The notes under the pieces were generated by a model. That model was given only the letters and a program-made list of their open reading frames with translations, searched no databases and had not been told where the DNA came from. From positions 1 through 11,485 of the forward strand of contig DMHB01000245.1 of NCBI GenBank assembly GCA_003449595.1: a stretch of 11,485 bases of DNA. Reading direction: 5' to 3'. Of the stretch, positions 1-6,397 are shown piece by piece. Source of the stretch: Microscillaceae bacterium (lineage in GTDB: Bacteria > Bacteroidota > Bacteroidia > Cytophagales > Microscillaceae). Position numbers and translations under genes: made by a program. Position 1 is the first letter of the stretch, and every line of letters starts with the position of its first letter.

Positions 1-179
1 GGTGTGGCATACGTTGAAAGTAGTAGTATTGTAAAAGTTATGATAAATTTACTTTATACAAACCAAACCAATTGGAAAACAACTGATTTTTGAAAGCCAT
101 TCCACGCAAGTGAAACCCTGAATTGGGTTTAAACAAGTTATTTTAGCACATATTGATTTTGAGAAAACCCCTAAAAATC

Positions 180-193
180 ATCAATCTATTGAT
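180..193. promoter_or_regulatory. Dyad overlapping the -33 element, possible operator
   Basis: ATCAATCTATTGAT is a perfect 6+6 inverted repeat around a 2-base centre. It covers the proposed -33 element (188-191), so a protein bound here would be expected to block the promoter. No regulator is assigned. AT-rich DNA gives such dyads by chance fairly often. Confidence 0.25.
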
Positions 194-218
194 TTTCAGC
201 TTAATATATGTAGTTTTG
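188..218 (+). promoter_or_regulatory. Candidate Bacteroidota-type promoter for the deacetylase gene
   Basis: TAGTTTTG at 211-218 matches the Bacteroidota -7 consensus TAnnTTTG exactly. An ATTG at 188-191 lies 19 bases upstream, where the -33 TTTG element is expected (3 of 4 bases match). Transcription would begin shortly after 218, giving a leader of roughly 20 bases before the ATG at 241. The assignment rests on pattern match and position only. Confidence 0.45.
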
Positions 219-240
219 TAGGGTTATCAAACTGCAAGCT

Positions 241-1146
241 ATGCCTTCCAATCCGCAACAAACTTACTGGCTACATTATCTTTGGATATATGGATTTGTA
301 ATTTTGGCCTTTGGTGTAGTTTGGGAAATGAACCGAACTACCACAAAAACAAAGAAGCCTTCAGGCGAAGCCCGCCCTGACTCGATCGATGCGATGGTGT
401 TTGCCGGTGCCTCGCAAAAAACCAAAACCCCCATGCTGCGCAATACCAACCACACCCAGGAGTTTGAGCAGTTCAAAACCGAAGTAGAACGACAAGCCTA
501 TCTTTATCCTCAGTTTTTTTTGTTGGAAAGCCCCAGCTTTCAGAAAAAAGTAGCCCTTACCTTCGACGATGGCCCTGATACTACTGTAACCCCCGAAGTG
601 CTGCGCATTTTGAAAGCACAGAAAGTAAAAGCCACCTTTTTTGTGGTTGGCTTCAAGATTTTGCGCCACAAGGCACTTTTGCAACAAATGCTCGACGAAG
701 GGCATTGCATTGGCAATCATTCGTTCGACCACCCCAATTTCAAAACCCAGGCTTGGCCAACGGTATGGCAAGAACAAGTTGAAAAAACCGAAAAATTGAC
801 CGAGAAGCTAACCGGCAAAAAAATGCGCTTCGTGAGGCCGCCTTATGGCCAGCTGACCGATGCCCAAATCAAAGAGCTGGGCAAGAAAGATTACAGGGTG
901 GTGAATTGGTCGATTGATGCGTATGATTGGGACAACCAAAAAAACGACCCCGAAGCCGTTTGCGACCGCATTATGAACAACATCCACCCGGGGGCTATTA
1001 TTTTGATGCACAATGGCGAAAAAAGGGGCAATACGGTTTTGGCTTTGCCCGCGCTCATCCGCCGTTTGCGCGCCGAAGGGTACGAACCTGTGGCCTTAGA
1101 CGAACTTTTGGCCACGATGGCCTACCACCGTTCAGCCCAAGAGTAA
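241..1146 (+). CDS. Membrane-anchored polysaccharide deacetylase (NodB/CE4 family)
   Basis: This is a metal-dependent N- or O-deacetylase acting on a cell-envelope or extracellular polysaccharide; the substrate (peptidoglycan, chitin-like or exopolysaccharide) cannot be read from the sequence. A hydrophobic segment at residues 11-28 should anchor it in the inner membrane, followed by a polar linker (about 31-100) and a periplasmic NodB domain (about 103-290). All five CE4 motifs are present: TFDDGP (107-112, catalytic and metal aspartates D109/D110), HSFDHP (160-165, metal ligands H160 and H164), RPPYG (199-203), the DAYDW motif (226-230) and LMH (255-257, H257). It should therefore be active. 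The length, 301 residues, is usual for an anchored single-domain member. There is no Shine-Dalgarno sequence before the ATG, but the TM segment begins at the right distance from it. The gene is monocistronic and converges on moaA. Confidence 0.92.
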   Translation: MPSNPQQTYWLHYLWIYGFVILAFGVVWEMNRTTTKTKKPSGEARPDSIDAMVFAGASQKTKTPMLRNTNHTQEFEQFKTEVERQAYLYPQFFLLESPSFQKKVALTFDDGPDTTVTPEVLRILKAQKVKATFFVVGFKILRHKALLQQMLDEGHCIGNHSFDHPNFKTQAWPTVWQEQVEKTEKLTEKLTGKKMRFVRPPYGQLTDAQIKELGKKDYRVVNWSIDAYDWDNQKNDPEAVCDRIMNNIHPGAIILMHNGEKRGNTVLALPALIRRLRAEGYEPVALDELLATMAYHRSAQE

Positions 1147-1152
1147 AACCCG

Positions 1153-2145
1153 TCAACCTCCTATGGCCGACATCGATTCGTGTACGGGGTTCAGTAAGTC
1201 GCGTTTGGCTTCTGCCTCAAAGCCGTCTTTGGGTCGGTTGCTGAAAGCCTTCAACAACATTTCTGTCAGTTGTTCATCGGAAGCCCCTTGGCGCATCCAA
1301 TCGCGGATATTCAGCACGCCTTCATCATAGAGGCAGGTTTCGAGTGTGCCTTGCGCCGTAAGCCTGATTCGGTTGCAAGTGCCACAAAAAGTGCGCGAGA
1401 ATGCAGCAATCACCCCAATCTTTCCTTGGTGTCCGTCGATGGCATAGTGATAGGCCGTGCTGAATGGCTCGTCTGCTATTTTTTGCAACGAAGGGTAGTG
1501 TGCGCGAATATGGGCTATGATGCGTTGGTAGTCCCAAGGTAAGGCGGCTTGTTTCTGCCCTTCGCCGTTGAAAGGCATTTCTTCGATGAAGCGAACTTCC
1601 AAAGGCAAGTCTTTGGTCAGGGCTACCATAGGCAAAATATCTTGGTCGTTTTTGTCTGCCATCACCACCACATTGAGCTTAGTAGGAATTTGAACTTCTA
1701 AAAGCGCGTCAAGGGTTTTGAGTACCCGTTTCAGCTCGTTGCGGCGTGTAATTTCAAAAAAACGGGCTTCGTCTAAGCTATCAATGCTTAGGTTTACACT
1801 GCGGATGCCCAGCGCTTTGAGGGCAGGCACGTGAGGCGCTGTCAATACACCATTGGTAGTAAGATGGATGGCATCGATGCCCGGAATGGCTGCCAGTCGG
1901 GCGAGAAAGGGCATCAATTCTTTTCTCACAAATGGTTCGCCACCCGTGATGCGTAGTTTGTGAATACCCAATGGGGCAACCAAACGCACCAGTCTTTCCA
2001 TTTCTTCAAAACTTAAAATCTCTTTTTTGGGCAGGTATTGCACCCCATTTTCGGGCATACAGTAGAAGCAGCGCAAATTACATCGGTCGGTTACCGCTAA
2101 GCGCAGGTAAGTAATGGGACGGTTATGGTTGTCGTAAATGGGCAT
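1153..2145 (-). CDS. moaA: GTP 3',8-cyclase MoaA (molybdenum cofactor synthesis)
   Basis: MoaA is the radical SAM enzyme that, with MoaC, turns GTP into cyclic pyranopterin monophosphate in the cytoplasm, the first step of molybdopterin synthesis. The N-terminal cluster motif CNLRCFYC supplies C22, C26 and C29 for the SAM-binding 4Fe-4S cluster, and GGEP follows at 68-71. The C-terminal cluster motif FCGTCNRIRLT (C254, C257) and C271 give the second, GTP-binding 4Fe-4S cluster, with the conserved arginines R259 and R261. The chain ends in Gly-Gly (329-330), the conserved MoaA tail needed for catalysis. The length of 330 residues is typical and nothing is missing. moaD diverges from it across 96 bases; moaC, moaE and moeA are not in view. 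Its stop lies 6 bases from the stop of the convergent deacetylase gene. Confidence 0.97.
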   Translation of the reverse strand: MPIYDNHNRPITYLRLAVTDRCNLRCFYCMPENGVQYLPKKEILSFEEMERLVRLVAPLGIHKLRITGGEPFVRKELMPFLARLAAIPGIDAIHLTTNGVLTAPHVPALKALGIRSVNLSIDSLDEARFFEITRRNELKRVLKTLDALLEVQIPTKLNVVVMADKNDQDILPMVALTKDLPLEVRFIEEMPFNGEGQKQAALPWDYQRIIAHIRAHYPSLQKIADEPFSTAYHYAIDGHQGKIGVIAAFSRTFCGTCNRIRLTAQGTLETCLYDEGVLNIRDWMRQGASDEQLTEMLLKAFSNRPKDGFEAEAKRDLLNPVHESMSAIGG

Positions 2146-2170
2146 CGTGCAAGATTAGTAGCAGTAAATG

Positions 2171-2188
2171 GTTGTATTTTTACACAAC
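2171..2188. promoter_or_regulatory. Inverted repeat between moaA and moaD
   Basis: GTTGT (2171-2175) and ACAAC (2184-2188) form perfect 5-base arms around an 8-base T-rich centre. The element lies 26 bases upstream of the moaA start and 54 bases upstream of moaD, so one bound regulator could affect both divergent genes. I find no exact TAnnTTTG promoter for either gene in this spacer; a near match lacking one spacer base, TAGTTTG, lies at 2196-2202. Confidence 0.25.
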
Positions 2189-2241
2189 TTTTCAGTAGTT
2201 TGAAATGTTTTGTTGGGTTTCTACATTCAAAATTGACTTAA

Positions 2242-2490
2242 ATGCTGTTGAATATCAAACTTTTTGGGGTGGTAAAGGAAAAAATTGGCTCCGACACCTT
2301 GGTTTTCGAGGCTTCTTCGCAGGCATCGCTTACCGTAGCAGAATTGCTGGAACAACTGAAGCGTGCTTATCCGGTTTTGGGTTCGCTCAGTTCGTTGGCG
2401 GTGGCGGTTAACCATACATATGCTTCCGGCGAGGTAGCGCTGCAAGCTCAAGACGAAATAGCGCTTATTCCGCCGGTAAGTGGGGGATAA
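2242..2490 (+). CDS. moaD: Molybdopterin synthase sulfur-carrier subunit MoaD
   Basis: MoaD is the small ubiquitin-like subunit of molybdopterin synthase. Its C-terminal glycine is adenylated and converted to a thiocarboxylate, then delivers sulfur to cyclic pyranopterin monophosphate together with MoaE. The 82-residue length, the N-terminal beta strand with LFG at residues 7-9 and the terminal PPVSGG fit the family; the Gly-Gly end (81-82) is the functional hallmark. ThiS shares the fold and the GG tail but is usually shorter and lacks the LFG start, and the neighbouring moaA favours MoaD. The start ATG has no Shine-Dalgarno sequence. The last 26 bases, including the Gly-Gly codons, overlap the end of the opposite-strand histidine kinase gene, so both C-termini share DNA. 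No moaE follows. Confidence 0.93.
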   Translation: MLLNIKLFGVVKEKIGSDTLVFEASSQASLTVAELLEQLKRAYPVLGSLSSLAVAVNHTYASGEVALQAQDEIALIPPVSGG

Positions 2491-3907
2491 CCACTGCCGG
2501 AAAGCGCAAGGTGAAAATAGTACCTTCGTATTGTTTCGAGTAAATCGAAATGCTGCCCCCGTGAAGCCGCATTACTTGCTTCGAAAAACTAAGCCCAATG
2601 CCCGATCCAGCTCGTTTGGTGGTGTAAAAAGGGATAAATATTTTTTTCTGAGCTTCTTCGCTGATGCCCACGCCATTGTCTTGCACTTGAATCACCACGC
2701 TGCCATTGGCTTCGGCATAAGCCTTTAGCTCTACTTTCAGACAATCTTCTTGTGGGTTTTGTTTTTCTTGGATGGCTTGCCCGGCATTTTTCACCAAGTT
2801 GATCAATACCTGCTCTAACAACGACAAGTCGGCTTGCAGTTGCAAATCAGGCGGAAAAATATGGTAATGAAAAACAATGGAAGTGTTCTTAAACTCTTCT
2901 CGCATCAATACCAAAATGGTTTCGATTAAATCGCGCAAAGCGAAAGCCTCTACTTTGGGTATAGGAATTTTGGTGAGATTGCGGAAATCTTGCACAAACC
3001 GAATCAGCCCTTCTGAGCGGCGACGGATGGTTTTGATAGCCAAGTACAACTCGTCGAACGATTCGATGAGAAAGTTGGCAGGCAGCAAAATGTGAGGATT
3101 GTTGGGGTCGGCCTGTTTGCGCGCGTCGATGCGGGCTTGGTGGTCGGTGAGGTCGGCATTGAGTGTGGCCGCAATAGAGGCAATGGGCGTTACAGAATTG
3201 ATGATTTCGTGGGTAAGTACCCGGATAAGGTTTTGCCAAGCTTCCATTTCTTTCTCGTCCAATTCGCTTTGGATGTCCTGCAAAGAAACGATTTTGAGCA
3301 CTTGGTTGCGCAGTTTCAATATCTTGATACGGACGGCCAAGTGGCGAATGCCATCGGGCATTTCGATTTTAATCAGTTCACGTTCTTCGCCTTTGACCGT
3401 GTTGAGGCAGTCTAACAAAGGTTGCAACTCTTTTTTTAGGTCTTCGATGTGTTTCAAGTCGCCAATGCGCAAGAGTTGCTGGGTAGCTTGGTTGAGTAGT
3501 CGCACTTGGCCTGCTTGGTCGAACACCAACATACCTATAGGGATGTGTTGCACGATGCTTTCCAAATAAAAATATTGCGCTTCGCGTTCAGCGCGGATGT
3601 CTCTGAATTTGGCCAGAACTTGGTTCAGTTGTTCGTTGAGCTGGTCGTAGGCCGTGCCCAATCCTTTGGGGGCATAATTGCGCGTAAAATCGTCGTAGCG
3701 GATTGAGTCGAGCAAACGCGAAAAAAGCAAGTTGCTGTTATCGGCAAAGTTGAGCAACGACACGATTTGCCAAACGGTCAAAAGTATCAGAATGGCGGAA
3801 GATACATAGTAGTTGGTAGTAAATAAGAAATAGACCAACAAGAGCAAGGTGGCTTGCAAAGCCACTACTCTGATCAGGATTTGTTGCTTGAATCTATTAA
3901 AAGCCAT
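2465..3907 (-). CDS. NtrY-like PAS sensor histidine kinase
   Basis: This inner-membrane histidine kinase is almost certainly the partner of the overlapping upstream sigma-54 activator. Two hydrophobic segments (about 11-29 and 35-52) are joined by only a few residues, so there is no extracytoplasmic sensor domain. A linker and a PAS-like domain (about 108-215) follow, then the dimerisation helix with the phospho-acceptor motif LTHEIINSVTP (H233). The catalytic domain has an N box with N374, a G1 box DNGVG (410-414), an F box around FIPFYTTK (424-431) and a G2 box GSGIGL (434-439). All catalytic motifs are intact. The gene is second in the operon, and its ATG lies inside the 3' end of the regulator gene (11-base overlap), which implies translational coupling. 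Signals probably reach it through the membrane segments or the cytoplasmic PAS. The 3' end overlaps moaD antiparallel by 26 bases. Confidence 0.94.
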   Translation of the reverse strand: MAFNRFKQQILIRVVALQATLLLLVYFLFTTNYYVSSAILILLTVWQIVSLLNFADNSNLLFSRLLDSIRYDDFTRNYAPKGLGTAYDQLNEQLNQVLAKFRDIRAEREAQYFYLESIVQHIPIGMLVFDQAGQVRLLNQATQQLLRIGDLKHIEDLKKELQPLLDCLNTVKGEERELIKIEMPDGIRHLAVRIKILKLRNQVLKIVSLQDIQSELDEKEMEAWQNLIRVLTHEIINSVTPIASIAATLNADLTDHQARIDARKQADPNNPHILLPANFLIESFDELYLAIKTIRRRSEGLIRFVQDFRNLTKIPIPKVEAFALRDLIETILVLMREEFKNTSIVFHYHIFPPDLQLQADLSLLEQVLINLVKNAGQAIQEKQNPQEDCLKVELKAYAEANGSVVIQVQDNGVGISEEAQKKIFIPFYTTKRAGSGIGLSFSKQVMRLHGGSISIYSKQYEGTIFTLRFPAVVIPHLPAE

Positions 3908-5279
3908 ATTTTTCTAATCTTCGGTAAAGCGAGGCGCGTGTAAGACCCAATTCTTTGGCAGCTTTTGAAATGTTGCCTCCATATTTTTGCAGGGCTTTTT
4001 CGATGACAGATTTTTCGACATCGTCCAGTTTGAAGTGGTTGACCACTTGCGCTTCTTTGGCTGTTTTGGGGGTTAAGAAAAAAAAGTCGTCGGGTTGAAT
4101 CAAATCGCCTTCGCTCAAAATGAGTACACGCTCTAAGGCGTGTTGCAATTCGCGGACGTTGCCGGGGAAGTGATAATTTTGCAGTTTTTGCATGGCTGCC
4201 GCCGAAAGTTTTTTGGCAGGTTGTTTATACTTCTGGGCATATTGCCGTAAAAAATGCTCGGCCAACAACGGAATATCTTCGTTGCGGTCGCGCAGGGGCG
4301 GCAAATGAATTTCGACTGTGTTGATGCGGTATAGCAAGTCTTGTCTAAACTTTTGCTCTTCAATCATTTCATACAGCGGCATATTGGTTGCCGAAATCAA
4401 CCGTATGTCGATAGCAATGCGTTTGTTGGAGCCTAAGGGCACGATTTCGCGGTTTTGCAATACGGCCAACAACTTGGCTTGCAGGTTAAGGTCTAAATTG
4501 CCTATTTCGTCTAAAAAAAGGGTGCCACCGTTGGCTATTTCGAACCTGCCGACGCGGTCGTCTTTGGCATCAGTATAGGCACCTTTTTTGTGGCCAAATA
4601 GCTCACTTTCAAACAAAGTGCTGCTGATAGCGCCCATATCTACGCCTACAAAATCTTTGTCTTTGCGCAACGATTTTTTGTGGAGGGCGCGGGCTACCAA
4701 CTCTTTGCCTGTGCCGTTTTCGCCTAAAATCAAGACATTGGCATCGGTGCGCGCTACTTTGTCGATCATCGCGATTACGTTGCGCATGGCGGGGCTTTTG
4801 CCCAACATTTCGCCGAAAGGCAAATTGACCTCTTCAACCAGCTGTTTTTTGCTTTGCTTGAGGGTATTGACCTCGTTGTAAGAGTTTTTGAGTTTCGCGG
4901 CAGCGTGAATGGTAGCGATGAGTTTTTCGTTTTGCCAAGGTTTCAGCACAAAATCTGTGGCGCCGGCTTTGAGTGCTTCTACAGCCAAATCGACCCCTCC
5001 GTAGGCGGTAATCATAATGACAACCGCATTGGGGTCGTGTTGTATGATTTCTTTCAGCCAATAAATCCCTTCTCTGCCGGTGGTGGTATCTTCTACAAAG
5101 TTCATGTCTAAAAGGATGACATCGTAACTATCTTGATTGAGCAGGAATGGAATTTTTTTGGGATTTTGTTCAATAATGATGGCGTTGGCATACTTTTTCA
5201 ACAGCATTTTGGCTGCCAAAAGAATATCTTCGTCATCATCGACAATCAAAATTTTATTAAGTTTGATATCCGTTGACAT
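3897..5279 (-). CDS. NtrC-family sigma-54-dependent response regulator
   Basis: This protein activates transcription by sigma-54 RNA polymerase when phosphorylated, presumably by the kinase encoded just downstream. Residues 8-125 are a receiver domain with the acidic pocket D14-D16, phospho-acceptor D58, T91 and K113. The AAA+ domain (about 155-390) has Walker A GENGTGKE (186-193), the sigma-54 contact loop GAYTDA (233-238, a variant of GAFTGA), Walker B with LFLDE (254-258), sensor I SATN (296-299), arginine-finger candidates R312 and R318, and sensor II GNVREL (373-378). A Fis-type helix-turn-helix closes the protein (about 416-460). The 460-residue length is normal. The gene is first in its operon and diverges from the adaptor-ATPase operon across 290 bases, so that operon is its most likely target. 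I see no Shine-Dalgarno sequence at the ATG and no sigma-54 element on its own side of the spacer. Confidence 0.95.
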   Translation of the reverse strand: MSTDIKLNKILIVDDDEDILLAAKMLLKKYANAIIIEQNPKKIPFLLNQDSYDVILLDMNFVEDTTTGREGIYWLKEIIQHDPNAVVIMITAYGGVDLAVEALKAGATDFVLKPWQNEKLIATIHAAAKLKNSYNEVNTLKQSKKQLVEEVNLPFGEMLGKSPAMRNVIAMIDKVARTDANVLILGENGTGKELVARALHKKSLRKDKDFVGVDMGAISSTLFESELFGHKKGAYTDAKDDRVGRFEIANGGTLFLDEIGNLDLNLQAKLLAVLQNREIVPLGSNKRIAIDIRLISATNMPLYEMIEEQKFRQDLLYRINTVEIHLPPLRDRNEDIPLLAEHFLRQYAQKYKQPAKKLSAAAMQKLQNYHFPGNVRELQHALERVLILSEGDLIQPDDFFFLTPKTAKEAQVVNHFKLDDVEKSVIEKALQKYGGNISKAAKELGLTRASLYRRLEKYGF

Positions 5280-5433
5280 AAGACAAATGGTTAGCGATAA
5301 AAATGATGACTAAATTTCATACCACAAAAAAGAGATTTTATATCAAGTTGATTTTCAATGGTTTTGAAGCTTAGTTGTAAAACGCGGCAAAGATGCAAGT
5401 TAGAAAAATGTTCGCAAACGGACAATTTTGTAC

Positions 5434-5452
5434 TGTTTTCGGACAGAAAACA
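5434..5452. promoter_or_regulatory. Perfect 7+7 dyad, candidate activator site
   Basis: TGTTTTC (5434-5440) and GAAAACA (5446-5452) are perfect inverted arms around GGACA. A third TGTTTTC lies at 5471-5477, and CGGACA occurs at 5420-5425 and again at 5440-5445. The dyad lies about 60 bases upstream of the candidate -24 element for the adaptor operon, a plausible distance for an upstream activating site of the adjacent NtrC-type regulator. The binding protein is inferred. Confidence 0.4.
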
Positions 5453-5480
5453 AGCCGCCTGTTGTTCTTATGTTTTCTAA

Positions 5481-5499
5481 TTTGCTGATTATCAACAAA
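5481..5499. promoter_or_regulatory. 19-base near-perfect palindrome, candidate operator
   Basis: TTTGCTGATTATCAACAAA pairs at 8 of 9 positions around a central T (5490); only position 5 against 15 fails. It sits about 10 bases upstream of the candidate -24 element at 5510, close enough to be either an activator site or a repressor site for the adaptor operon. The regulator is not known from the sequence. Confidence 0.4.
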
Positions 5500-5509
5500 G
5501 TAAAACTAA

Positions 5510-5525
5510 TGGTATATCAATTGGG
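5510..5525 (+). promoter_or_regulatory. Degenerate sigma-54-type -24/-12 element
   Basis: TGGTAT, five bases, then TTGGG follows the sigma-54 pattern TGGCAC-N5-TTGCA with correct spacing. The -24 GG is present, but the -12 GC reads GG, a serious departure at a key base. It would place the transcription start near 5536, about 34 bases before the adaptor ATG at 5570. The neighbouring NtrC-type gene and the upstream dyads raise its credibility. Confidence 0.3.
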
Positions 5526-5569
5526 AATGGTTACAAGTAGTATAAAATAATTGTATTGAAACAGGATCT

Positions 5570-6352
5570 ATGGATAGAGCGCTACCCCAAAAGCAATGGA
5601 CTAAAAAGAAAGTAATACAAGTGGTGTTGTTTTCTGCCTTGGCATTTTGGGCTTATTTTACTTATTGGGATAGCAGAAGCACCAAACTCAAAATTAGCGC
5701 GAAGAAATTATTGTTGGCTACCGTCGAAAAGAAGAACTTTCAGGAGTCGATCCTCCTCAATGGAGTGGTGAGTTATGGCAACGAATCAATTCAGAGCGAT
5801 TGCAAGTTGGTTTCGCCTGTGGGGTTGCAAAAAGGAAGAAATAGAGCCAAAAAAACAGTATCCGAAAAACTTTTCTGCAAAGTAGAGCGCAATATTTGCT
5901 CGACCTTTTGCGCCGAGGTTGATCCGTATTATAGCCCCAAGCTGCGCAAAGGCATCAAAGGTGTGATGAATATTGCCCGGCGGCAGTATCCGGTACACCT
6001 AAGCCATTTTGAAACCGGGGTTTCGAACGGCAAAGTAAAATTGATGCTTGCTTTCGACACATTGCCGCCTTTGTTTAACAGCGAAGAACAGTTTACACAA
6101 ATACGACTCAATTTGAGTGAACAACGCGAAACGCTGGTACTGCCCAAAGGTGCTTTTTTTGAAACAACGGGCGGGCATTGGGTGTATGTGATGGACGATG
6201 CGCAAAAGAAAGCTATCAAACGCAAAATTACCTTGGGCGCGCAAAATGCTGAGTTTTTTGAAGTATTAGAAGGATTAGAAGATGGCGACATCGCCGTGAT
6301 TTCTTCTTATGAGGAATATAAAAATTATGATTACCTGATTGTCAAACGTTAG
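5570..6352 (+). CDS. Shortened RND/MacA-type periplasmic adaptor (HlyD family)
   Basis: Its relatives are the Bacteroidota adaptors that link an inner-membrane ABC transporter to an outer-membrane channel; they begin MDRxLPxKxW and are usually about 410-420 residues. This one has 260. It keeps the N-terminal membrane anchor (about 14-32), the first strands after it (50-70), a barrel-like region (about 114-183, with AEVDPYY at 115-121) and the membrane-proximal end (186-260, with LVLPKGAFF and GGHWVYV). About 150 residues that should hold the lipoyl half-motif and coiled-coil hairpin are missing after residue 78, with no frameshift visible. Four cysteines (78, 103, 110, 114) flank the lost segment, unusual for such a protein. 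It leads a two-gene operon with the ABC ATPase, 45 bases apart, with a weak AGG before the ATG. It may be a repurposed adaptor or a decaying gene; the intact frame and tail favour expression. Confidence 0.85.
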   Translation: MDRALPQKQWTKKKVIQVVLFSALAFWAYFTYWDSRSTKLKISAKKLLLATVEKKNFQESILLNGVVSYGNESIQSDCKLVSPVGLQKGRNRAKKTVSEKLFCKVERNICSTFCAEVDPYYSPKLRKGIKGVMNIARRQYPVHLSHFETGVSNGKVKLMLAFDTLPPLFNSEEQFTQIRLNLSEQRETLVLPKGAFFETTGGHWVYVMDDAQKKAIKRKITLGAQNAEFFEVLEGLEDGDIAVISSYEEYKNYDYLIVKR

Positions 6353-6397
6353 GCTTTACTATAAAAAAAGGTTTCAGCTTTCAAAAACAGCCACAAT

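Larger units (their letters stand above)
1..240. other. Leader region upstream of the deacetylase gene
   Basis: This stretch is AT-rich and holds no complete gene. Frame 1 stays open from the left edge for 30 codons to a TGA at 91-93 and could be the C-terminus of an upstream + strand gene, but it is too short to identify. Small structures are visible: an AAACCC/GGGTTT hairpin (113-118 with 125-130, 6-base loop), a repeated 10-mer TATTGATTTT (151-160 and 187-196), and the promoter and dyad listed separately. The hairpin has no T-tract directly after it, so I do not call it a terminator. Confidence 0.4.

Noticed and set aside
16..26. GAAAGTAGTAG shared with 7139-7149
   Set aside because: It is an 11-base match with no flanking similarity; the second copy is part of a terminator stem and loop, so chance is the simplest explanation.
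1..93. Open 30-codon tail from the left edge, possible end of an upstream gene
   Set aside because: It is too short to identify and has no supporting motif; noted in the leader entry but not called as a gene.
361..777. Open frame of 138 codons on the minus strand
   Set aside because: It is antisense to the deacetylase catalytic domain, whose motifs are intact; no family resemblance.
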